DNA from: JBAZOJ01 sp041648755
GTDB taxonomy: Bacteria; Planctomycetota; B143-G9
Length of the DNA: 11,247 nt
Reading direction: 5' to 3'
Assembly (NCBI GenBank): GCA_041648755.1
Contig: JBAZOJ010000114.1
Coordinates: forward strand, 1 to 11,247
The notes beneath the pieces are model-generated. The model was not told the DNA's origin and searched no databases. It saw only the letters and a program-made list of their open reading frames with translations. This document shows positions 1 to 5,403 of the stretch, piece by piece (the first letter of the stretch is position 1; every line of letters begins with the position of its first letter). A program made the position numbers and the translations under genes.

Positions 1-1
1 C

Positions 2-859
2 TCTAATGGCATGATCAGGGCACACGCTTGGGCCTCCAGTTCCGGTAAGTACGGTTTTCTGGATACTTCCGGAAAGTGGGTTATCCCTCCAGATCATTCC
101 TGGGCAGGCAGGTTCAGCGAAGGACTCGCGGCTGTGGAGACGCAGGGCAGCAAGCACGGCGTCCTTGGCTTTGTGGATCGCAATGGCACCGTCGTGATCC
201 GGCCGCAATATGTCTGGGCCTGCCCATTTTCGGGCGACCTTGCCTCGTTCAGGCGCGGAGGAAAGTGGGGCTTCCTGGATCGCCAGGGGCGCGAGGTGAT
301 ACCGGCGAAGTACGATTCCGTCCAGAAGTTCAGGGGCGGCACCACCTGGGCCGAACTGGGGGACAGCATGTTTGTTGTCGGCCCGGACGGTTCCGAGAAG
401 CCGATGCGCAATGTCCGCGTATGCGGAGAAGTGCCGGACGGGTACATCGTCCGGATTCCCGACGGCGGCGCCGAGATCTCCCAGGCTGAAGCACGGGCGC
501 GGCGGTGGCGGACGAAGGACCTTGGCGATGACGGCTTCACCAGTGATAACTGCCGGAAATACCTGTACGGGGTCATCGGCTTCGATGGCAGCGAGATCAT
601 CGGGCTTAAATACGACCTGCTGGAAGCACCCGACGGGGCCTATCCACTCATCGGGTGTCGTGACGGGAAAAACTGCTATGTGGACGAGAATGGCGTGGAG
701 ATGTTCGTCGACGGCGTGGACCTTGGCCCCTTCCGCGGAGGGCTCGCGGTGTGCCTGTTCCCGGGGTCCGGCTACCGGGTCATCGACGTGTCCGGCAAAA
801 CGGTATTGCGCTGCGCCGGCTGGGTGGGGGATTTCGCGGAAGTCAAGGTCAAACAGTGA
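2..859 (+). CDS. WG-repeat protein, probably 5'-truncated
   Basis: The reading frame is open from the left edge to a TGA at 857-859. An ATG at 11 exists, but it has no visible ribosome binding site and the frame is still open before it, so the true start may lie outside the window. The protein contains WG-type repeats: KYGFLDTSGKWVIPP, VLGFVDRNGTVVIRPQY and KWGFLDRQGREVIPAKY lie in about the first 100 residues, and weaker copies (LYGVIGFDGSEIIGLKYD, YRVIDVSGKTVL) lie in the second half. WG repeats form beta-rich folds in bacterial proteins that often have no assigned enzymatic role; here the role is unknown. No signal peptide can be judged because the N-terminus may be missing. It is the only intact plus-strand gene before 8202. 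The intergenic repeat cluster starts about 25 bp after its stop codon. Confidence 0.85.
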   Translation, partial: SNGMIRAHAWASSSGKYGFLDTSGKWVIPPDHSWAGRFSEGLAAVETQGSKHGVLGFVDRNGTVVIRPQYVWACPFSGDLASFRRGGKWGFLDRQGREVIPAKYDSVQKFRGGTTWAELGDSMFVVGPDGSEKPMRNVRVCGEVPDGYIVRIPDGGAEISQAEARARRWRTKDLGDDGFTSDNCRKYLYGVIGFDGSEIIGLKYDLLEAPDGAYPLIGCRDGKNCYVDENGVEMFVDGVDLGPFRGGLAVCLFPGSGYRVIDVSGKTVLRCAGWVGDFAEVKVKQ

Positions 860-885
860 TGGTGAGAGGTCGCAGAAAGAGAAGA

Positions 886-1051
886 GCCTTAACATCGATA
901 TTCAGGATGAAGAGGATAGGAAACAGCGACAGAGCCTTGCGAGGCCAGACGGACCCGGAGATTTCACATCGATGCTCAGGATGTGGGCGTTCCGCCGTCC
1001 GTAGTCTGGCGTCCGGCGTCTGTAGCCGGGCCTGAAATCCTCGGACTGAGG
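886..1051 (+). repeat. Forward intergenic repeats: one A-type unit plus a chimeric unit
   Basis: Two ATCGAT cores lie at 894 and 968, 74 bp apart. Each sits in the context ACATCGAT..TCAGGATG. The spacer between them (AACAGCGACAGAGCCTTGCG and following) matches the spacer of the tandem array at 3301-3700. After the second core the sequence changes to a different tail rich in GTCCGTAGTCTG / GTCCGGCGTCTGTAG motifs. The same tail recurs at 1286-1376, so this is a second, chimeric unit type. The copy ends 2 bp before the stop codon of the minus-strand FGE-like remnant. The 74-bp spacing breaks any reading frame through the repeat, which argues that this copy is non-coding. Confidence 0.85.
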
Positions 1052-1053
1052 GC

Positions 1054-1107
1054 CTACTTGTCGGCCTCGGCCATCACGCACACCACCCGGAAGCCGACGA
1101 AATCGTG
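1054..1107 (-). pseudogene. C-terminal relic of a formylglycine-generating-enzyme (SUMF1/FGE) domain gene
   Basis: Read on the minus strand, this stretch gives HDFVGFRVVCVMAEADK followed by TAG. The GFRVV motif close to the C-terminus is typical of bacterial FGE-sulfatase/SUMF1-type domains, which oxidise a cysteine to formylglycine or are used as sugar- or ligand-binding folds. Nothing recognisable of the rest of that domain lies upstream. At 1108 the sequence switches to a repeat unit that is identical over 39 bp to 3337-3375. The simplest reading is that a gene was cut by repeat insertion or repeat-mediated deletion. The call rests on one short motif and an in-frame stop, so chance similarity cannot be excluded. 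Confidence 0.45.
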
Positions 1108-1163
1108 CAAGGAGATTTTACATCGATGCTCAGGATGAAGAGGATAGGAGCAGCCTTTGGCAT
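1108..1163 (+). repeat. Single forward intergenic repeat core
   Basis: One core (ATCGAT at 1122) is followed by CAGGATGAAGAGGATAGGAG. Positions 1108-1146 are identical to 3337-3375, the first unit of array A. The unit loses similarity after about 1155 and runs into unrelated intergenic sequence. Its left edge coincides with the break point of the FGE-like remnant. Confidence 0.85.
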
Positions 1164-1167
1164 TAGA

Positions 1168-1252
1168 CCTTAGGCTGGGGGCTGGAGGGCGGAATTGGAC
1201 AGAGGATTCCGGTCGAGAGCCTCTTCAATCGGCTGCTACCACCAGCCTCAGG
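1168..1252. repeat. Intergenic inverted repeat (possible stem-loop)
   Basis: CCTTAGGCTGG at 1168-1178 is complementary in 10 of 11 positions to CCAGCCTCAGG at 1242-1252. Inside it, AGAGG at 1201-1205 can pair with CCTCT at 1220-1224. No run of T follows, so this is not a clear intrinsic terminator. It may be a relic of another repeat or an RNA hairpin in the 860-1388 gap. No open frame of note covers it. Confidence 0.3.
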
Positions 1253-1285
1253 CCTCCTGTCTACGGCCAGCCCCGGAGGGGATTC

Positions 1286-1376
1286 TTCCACATCGATGTT
1301 CAGGATGTGGGCGTTCCGCCGTCCGTAATCTGTCGTCCGGCGTCTGTAGCTGGAGCCGGGAACATACGGACTGAGG
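1286..1376 (+). repeat. Second copy of the chimeric repeat unit
   Basis: The ATCGAT core at 1292 is followed by TTCAGGATGTGGGCGTTCCG and the GTCCGTAATCTG / GTCCGGCGTCTGTAGC tail, ending in CGGACTGAGG. It is nearly the same as 962-1051, with small differences and an indel near the end. This copy ends 12 bp before the stop codon of the minus-strand gene at 1389, just as the first copy ends next to the stop of the FGE-like remnant. Both copies thus sit at the 3' ends of minus-strand genes. Confidence 0.85.
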
Positions 1377-1388
1377 TCAAAAGCCCAA

Positions 1389-3170
1389 TTATGGCAACAG
1401 CCCGCTCGCCCTCAACGCGACGCTTGGGGCAGTTCCGTCGTCGTTTCCAGAGGGATTCTCTTTGAAATCCAGCAGGCTGAGGTAGTCCGCTTCTTCAGAG
1501 TAACTCTGAATCAGCCTCACATTGGCCAGCAGAGCTGAAAGATACGGGCGGTCAAAATGGGCGTCAATGTCCCAGGTCCTGAGCGGATTAGATGAGCCAT
1601 CGGGTTTGACCTTTTCTGCAATTATGGCAATCACATCGTCGGTGTCCGAGCGTAACATGTACTTGTAGTTGTGAATAAGACCAGCGGCATCGCTGATATG
1701 CTCTCGGTCAGTGTAAGCTGCAAAGGCAGCAACAGCGATGTGATGATCCGCGACCGCGAACTCCTGCATGCAGTATCGTCTGATGAACTTCCCTTCCGGG
1801 TCATGTATCACAACGAAGGTAGTCTTGTCGCTCCAGAAATCGAGCTTGAAGCCCTCCCACTCGGCATAGTGCGGTTTGCCAAAGCCGATTATCTGCTTGC
1901 CGGCCAGCACGGACGGAACTGTCTCGGGATCGACATAGTAGATGGAACCGAACGGCTTCTTTGCTTCGATGGCTTTGAGGGTTCTGTACGCGTACACTAA
2001 CAGGAGTTCCCGGCTCGTTACGACTTCGATCTTGTTGGCGTCGCGAGAGATCTCTATCCTCCGATAACTCTTGAGTATCCTGTCGAGGGCTCCGGTATCC
2101 TTCTGGAAAATGTACTTTGTTTCCAACTGCATAGTACGGGGCTTATTGATGACTGGCGGTTCGGTCACTCTGTGCCTTACGCCATTCATGTCATAGTCGG
2201 CGGTGAGCTTTAGCTTGCCTCCCACCTCAAACTGCACGTGCGTGGTCACGGTAGCAGGTCCGCTCGTGTCATACGTGAAGGTCATCTTCAGAGGCTTGAC
2301 TTCCTTCTTTCCGAAGTTGATCTCACACGCTGTTCGGCCGGTGATTGAAGTGGGCATCAGCGCCCCGTTGACATAGATGAAGCTCGTTGCCTCCACCTTC
2401 TCCTTCTTGGTTGCCGCGTCAATCTGCCGCAGTTCGTAGCCTGTAATGTTCAGGCAGAGGCGCTCTCGTTTCAGATACGTCAACTTGACTTTCCCAGCAG
2501 GGACTTCAGTTCCGGCAGCATCCTTTACGTATAGAGTCCCTGTCGACTCAAGGTTCTTTTCGTCAAAGGTGAGGTCCCCGAATCGTCTGTAGCCCTGTCC
2601 GATGAGCTCCTGAAAAGTAGCCTTGTGCAACTCATCCGAGCCAGTCGACGGCGGCGTTTCCTTCCAATCAAGCACTCTTCCATCGCCGTCTACGGTATAT
2701 TTCCGTGATTCCTCAGCCGTATAGACGATTGTGCCGTCGCGTTCAGTTTTCTTCCGTTCCGTGTAGGCGACGACGATACCATGGTCCAGTCCGGGAGGCT
2801 GGGCGTCGTTATTGAAGTAGTAGTTAATGCTCATCGGAGTCTTGTGAGAATTGAGCAAGCCTTGCGCCGTCGAGACCCCGGCAGCATCCTTGACATCAAT
2901 GTAGTACCCAAGCGTTGCGAAGTTGGAATCGACTTGCCTGAAGACATCGGCGGTTCGGAGGGCTTCCGGCAATTCGGGCATAGTCTGCGTTTCGGGCCCA
3001 AGGCTTCTGTCAGCATAGGCTCTGTTCACGCTGGCGGGAGGTGTGCTACCGGTAATGTGCGCTGTACAAAGCAGAGCGAGACATATGACGGGGACCGTAA
3101 GTGTCTGCCCGCCGCGCTTTGTAACAGCGTTGTACGCCACAATGATCGTGTCAGTGTTAAATGCTTTCAT
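1389..3170 (-). CDS. Large exported protein of unknown function (593 aa)
   Basis: I do not recognise this family. The protein begins MKAFNTD, has a hydrophobic stretch at about residues 24-37 (LTVPVICLALLCTA) and a possible signal-peptidase site near AYA-D at residues 49-52, so export is likely. The mature part is soluble-looking and rich in beta-type segments with alternating charged and aromatic residues, including several 'Y..DG.G.V.DW' and 'KLTADYDMNGVRHRV' type strands. No catalytic motif stands out. The start is well supported: AGGAGG (3182-3187 on the plus strand, read in reverse) lies 11 nt before ATG 3170, and a strong promoter lies upstream. Two sampled 60-base lines of this gene are 50-55% G+C, against about 65% in dinB and the WG gene, which hints at a separate origin. 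Repeats lie beyond both ends. Confidence 0.85.
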   Translation of the reverse strand: MKAFNTDTIIVAYNAVTKRGGQTLTVPVICLALLCTAHITGSTPPASVNRAYADRSLGPETQTMPELPEALRTADVFRQVDSNFATLGYYIDVKDAAGVSTAQGLLNSHKTPMSINYYFNNDAQPPGLDHGIVVAYTERKKTERDGTIVYTAEESRKYTVDGDGRVLDWKETPPSTGSDELHKATFQELIGQGYRRFGDLTFDEKNLESTGTLYVKDAAGTEVPAGKVKLTYLKRERLCLNITGYELRQIDAATKKEKVEATSFIYVNGALMPTSITGRTACEINFGKKEVKPLKMTFTYDTSGPATVTTHVQFEVGGKLKLTADYDMNGVRHRVTEPPVINKPRTMQLETKYIFQKDTGALDRILKSYRRIEISRDANKIEVVTSRELLLVYAYRTLKAIEAKKPFGSIYYVDPETVPSVLAGKQIIGFGKPHYAEWEGFKLDFWSDKTTFVVIHDPEGKFIRRYCMQEFAVADHHIAVAAFAAYTDREHISDAAGLIHNYKYMLRSDTDDVIAIIAEKVKPDGSSNPLRTWDIDAHFDRPYLSALLANVRLIQSYSEEADYLSLLDFKENPSGNDDGTAPSVALRASGLLP

Positions 3171-3271
3171 CGAAGTCCAGTCCTCCTGAAGGTTGTTGGA
3201 GAGACGGATTCCTGCCAGCAGCCTTTTTGGTGAAAATCGGGTTCGCCCCCGGCGAGTGGCCCATTAACACT

Positions 3272-3300
3272 ATTTTACTTCGGAGGCAGGGCCATGTCAA
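3272..3300 (-). promoter_or_regulatory. Sigma-70-type promoter of the 593-aa protein gene
   Basis: On the minus strand, TTGACA (3300-3295) is followed by exactly 17 nt and TAAAAT (3277-3272): a full -35 match and a 5-of-6 -10 match with consensus spacing. Transcription would start near 3265 and give a leader of about 95 nt before ATG 3170. The -35 hexamer is directly next to the left edge of repeat array A. Confidence 0.75.
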
Positions 3301-3700
3301 GGCGGAGGCGAGTCGAGCCCTGCGAGGCCTGTCGGACAAGGAGATTTTACATCGATGCTCAGGATGAAGAGGATAAGAGAACAGCGATAGAGCCTTGCGA
3401 GGCCAGACGGACCCGGAGGTTTTACATCGATGTTCAGGATGAAGAGGATGGGGAAACAGCGACAGAGCCTTGCGAGGCCAGACGGACCCAGAGGTTTTAC
3501 ATCGATGTTCAGGATGAAGAGGATGGGGAAACAGCGACAGAGCCTTGCGAGGCCAGACGGACCCGGAGGTTTTACATCGATGTTCAGGATGAAGAGGATA
3601 GGAGAACAGCAATAGAGCCTTGCGAGGCCCGTTGGGCAAGGAGATTTTACATCGATACTCAGGATGCGGAGGATAGGAAGCAGCAGATAGAGCCCTGCGA
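3301..3700 (+). repeat. Repeat array A: five forward units of exactly 75 bp
   Basis: ATCGAT cores lie at 3351, 3426, 3501, 3576 and 3651, each exactly 75 bp apart, and a spacer-only half unit precedes the first. A unit consists of the palindrome ACATCGATGT, then the 9-base-periodic stretch CAGGATGAA-GAGGAT, then AACAGCGACAGAGCC, a small hairpin GCCT-TGCG-AGGC, and AGACGGACCCGGAGGTTTT. The middle units are almost identical and the outer two are more diverged (for example TACTCAGGATGCGGAGGATA in the last), the usual picture of a tandem array kept uniform by recombination. Both core and spacer are conserved, so this is not a CRISPR array. Because 75 is a multiple of three, the array is open in one plus-strand frame. 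Confidence 0.95.
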
Positions 3701-3789
3701 AGCCCGGGATGCCTCAGGCAAGGATCATCAGTTCCGGTTGGCGACGCCTGCTTCTGCTCGAATACTGTATTTCCTGAGTATCGATGTTA
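3699..3789 (+). repeat. Left copy of the direct duplication flanking the GxxExxY gene
   Basis: This segment starts in the tail of the last forward unit (GAAGCCC), passes through a linker containing GATCATCAGTTC and GCGACGCCTGCTTCTGC, and ends in the first reverse-oriented core (TCCTGAGTATCGATGT). The same order recurs at 4423-4512, offset by 723-724 bp with scattered substitutions. It therefore contains the point at which repeat orientation flips. The GxxExxY gene lies between the two copies. Confidence 0.85.
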
Positions 3790-3905
3790 AGGCACTTTCC
3801 TTCTTCTGTGCTGTTGCATTGCTGTTCACGGTTTGCGCTCTATCTCCTACTCAGAATCCTGCATATCCTGAATATCGATGTGAGAACTCCTCGCCTTCTC
3901 CCGAG
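3776..3905 (-). repeat. Two reverse-oriented repeat cores downstream of the GxxExxY gene
   Basis: ATCGAT cores at 3780 and 3874 (94 bp apart) are in the reverse orientation: TCCTGAGTATCGATGT and ATCCTGAATATCGATGTGAG. The unit is the B type seen at 4491-4994 but more diverged. Similarity fades at about 3905, and 3906-3968 shows no further recognisable element before the GxxExxY stop codon. Confidence 0.85.
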
Positions 3906-3968
3906 CCTGCTCGCATCCATGTTCAAGTCGGGCGGCTCCGGCGTTTGCTCAGAGTCTTTGCAGCCGTT

Positions 3969-4364
3969 TCAGCATTTCGGACTCCGGGTGAGTCGCCTGT
4001 ATTGTAGCTTCTGGTTCCCGAAGTTGATCAGGAGGCCGACTTCAAGCCCTGTAGCATTCAAGTAGTTGATGATTTGGGCCTGATTCTCTGGGGCGATGGC
4101 CTTGGAGGCCTTCAACTCGACGATAATGCTGTCCTCAACGAGGATATCGGCGAAGAACTCTCCCACGGGCTGCCCCCTGAATTTTACGTCGAGAGGGCTC
4201 TGGGATTGTGCCTTGAGCCCCCTTTGCTGGAGTGCGATCAGCATTGCTCTTTCATACACGGATTCGAGGAATCCCGCGCCCAGTTCGTCGATGACTTCGA
4301 ATGCGCAAGCGAGTATCTCTCTGGTTACGTCCCCACGCTTCAGATCTGTCTCCTGGCGGTCCAC
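3969..4364 (-). CDS. GxxExxY family protein (PD-(D/E)XK nuclease-like)
   Basis: The 131-residue protein carries the family signature GFLESVY at residues 31-37, then GEFFADILVE and IIVELKA. The likely nuclease-type residues are D73, E83 and K85, in the D...ExK order of the PD-(D/E)XK fold. PENQAQIINYL and VGLLINFG near the end are also typical of this family (TIGR04256 / PDDEXK_3). The length is usual, so it looks intact. The biochemical function of the family is not well established; nucleic-acid cleavage is inferred from the fold. The start is GTG at 4364, supported by AAGGAG (4374-4379, read in reverse) 9 nt upstream. The gene sits inside the repeat field, between copies of a ~90-bp duplication, and no clear promoter is visible. 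This setting suggests a link between gene and repeats. Confidence 0.92.
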   Translation of the reverse strand: MDRQETDLKRGDVTREILACAFEVIDELGAGFLESVYERAMLIALQQRGLKAQSQSPLDVKFRGQPVGEFFADILVEDSIIVELKASKAIAPENQAQIINYLNATGLEVGLLINFGNQKLQYRRLTRSPKC

Positions 4365-4402
4365 GTCAAGCTGCTCCTTTCCGAGTCCTTCGTACGGCGA
4401 TT

Positions 4403-4512
4403 TTCAGGATGCTCAGGATAGTGAAGCCCTCAATGCCGCATGCAAAGATCATCAGTTCTGGTTCGCGACGCCTGCTTCTGCCCGAATTCGCATATCCTGA
4501 GTATCGATGTGA
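4403..4512 (+). repeat. Right copy of the flanking duplication, with a forward core remnant
   Basis: TTCAGGATGCTCAGGATAG at 4404-4422 is a forward-oriented core remnant lacking its ATCGAT palindrome. It is followed at 4423 by GAAGCCC, the linker GATCATCAGTTC, GCGACGCCTGCTTCTGC and the reverse core TCCTGAGTATCGATGT. Positions 4423-4512 match 3699-3789. Compared with the left copy, about 23 bp of unit tail between the core and GAAGCCC is missing. The segment lies directly upstream of the GxxExxY start region. Confidence 0.85.
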
Positions 4513-4994
4513 GAACTCTTTGCCTTCTTCCGAATCTGCTGCATCGCTGTTCTTGGGTTTCTGCCTTGGCTCCAACTCAGAATCCTGCGTATCCTGAGTA
4601 TCGATGTGAAAGTTCCTCTCCTTCTTCCGTGCCGCCGCATTGCTGTTCTTGCTTTCTGCCTTGGCTCCGACTCAGAATCCTGCGTATCCTGAATATCGAT
4701 GTGAAAGCTTTGCTCCTTCTTCCGAATCTGCTGCATCGCTGTTCTTGCTTTCTGCCTTGGCTCCAACTCAGAATCCTGCGTATCCTGAGTATCGATGTGA
4801 AAGCTTTGCTCCTTCTTCCGTGCCGCTGCATCGCTGTTCTTGGGTTTCTGCCTTGGCTCCAACTCAGAATCCTGCGTATCCTGAGTATCGATGTGAGAAC
4901 TCTTTGCCTTCTTCCGAATCTGCTGCATCGCTGTTCTTGCTTTCTGCCTTGGCTCCGACTCAGAATCCTGCGTATCCTGAATATCGATGTGAGA
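4491..4994 (-). repeat. Repeat array B: six reverse cores, period about 96 bp
   Basis: ATCGAT cores lie at 4503, 4600, 4695, 4791, 4887 and 4983, with spacings of 97, 95, 96, 96 and 96 bp. The plus strand reads AATCCTGCG-TATCCTGAG-TATCGATGT, three 9-base sub-repeats that are the reverse complement of the core of array A. Spacers alternate between two forms: one with CTTCCGAATCTGCTGCATCGC and one with CTTCCGTGCCGC.GCAT.GC; TGGGTTTCTGCC and TGCTTTCTGCC variants also occur. On the minus strand the unit shares AACAGCGA..CAGC with the A unit but is about 20 bp longer, so A and B are diverged forms of one family. The spacings of 95 and 97 break the reading frame, so protein coding through the whole array is unlikely. 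The array ends 10-20 bp from the stop codon of the next gene. Confidence 0.95.
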
Positions 4995-5003
4995 ATTCTG
5001 CTC

Positions 5004-5393
5004 TTAATCTGCAAAGAACGCTCTGGCCAGCACAGAGCAGGCAAATATCGCGGCCACATTGTACTGCTTCGCGAGCCTCATTACTTCTTCGTCCTCGCTG
5101 CCGGGGTTGAAATACACCTCGGCGGCGCCGATCTTTGCTATCTGCGGGACAAGGGCCGCTGATACCCGTGGAGGGGTGTAGACCGTGATTATGTCGGGCT
5201 TCACCGGCAGGGAGGCGAGGTCCGGGTAGCAGGGGAGGCCCTCAACCTCGGTGCAGTTGGGGTTGACGGGATAGACGCTGTAGCCTGCGGCCTTGAAGCC
5301 GCGCAACGCGCGGTTGCCGTACTTGGAGCGGTCGTTGGATGCTCCCACAATCGCAACCTTCATGGGGCTCGCGGCGGTGTTCTCGGTTTGCAT
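5004..5393 (-). CDS. CoA-binding domain protein (CoA_binding_2, Rossmann fold)
   Basis: The 129-residue protein is a stand-alone CoA-binding domain. Its N-terminal strand and loop VAIVGASND (residues 13-21), followed by VYPVNPN (40-46), are the hallmark of the family. VYTPP (71-75) and the late motif VYFNPGSEDEEV (93-104), followed by IFACSVLA, fit the single-domain branch. The cellular role of these small proteins is not settled; binding of a CoA-type ligand is inferred from the fold. The frame is open further upstream into dinB, but ATG 5393 has GGAGG at 5398-5402 (read in reverse), 4 nt before it, and removes the overlap with dinB. The gene lies 10 bp behind dinB and is presumably co-transcribed with it. 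Its TAA stop lies next to the end of repeat array B. Confidence 0.88.
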   Translation of the reverse strand: MQTENTAASPMKVAIVGASNDRSKYGNRALRGFKAAGYSVYPVNPNCTEVEGLPCYPDLASLPVKPDIITVYTPPRVSAALVPQIAKIGAAEVYFNPGSEDEEVMRLAKQYNVAAIFACSVLARAFFAD

Positions 5394-5403
5394 GTTCCCT
5401 CCG

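Noticed and set aside
3294..4007. 237-codon plus-strand frame through array A with a Shine-Dalgarno before it
   Set aside because: It consists mainly of the tandem repeat, continues through the orientation flip into reverse repeats and runs antisense into the GxxExxY gene. Its ATG overlaps the -35 box of the opposite promoter. Not called as a gene, though kept as a low-interest finding.
3301..4994. CRISPR array
   Set aside because: Cores recur at regular spacing, but the intervening sequences are themselves conserved and exceed usual spacer length, and no cas gene is present.
4440..5162. Long frames on both strands across array B (repeating ILRILSIDV or HIDTQDTQD peptides)
   Set aside because: They result from a period near 96 bp, which is divisible by three. 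Unit spacings of 95 and 97 break the frame, several frames are open at once on both strands, and the plus-strand frame runs antisense into the CoA-binding gene.
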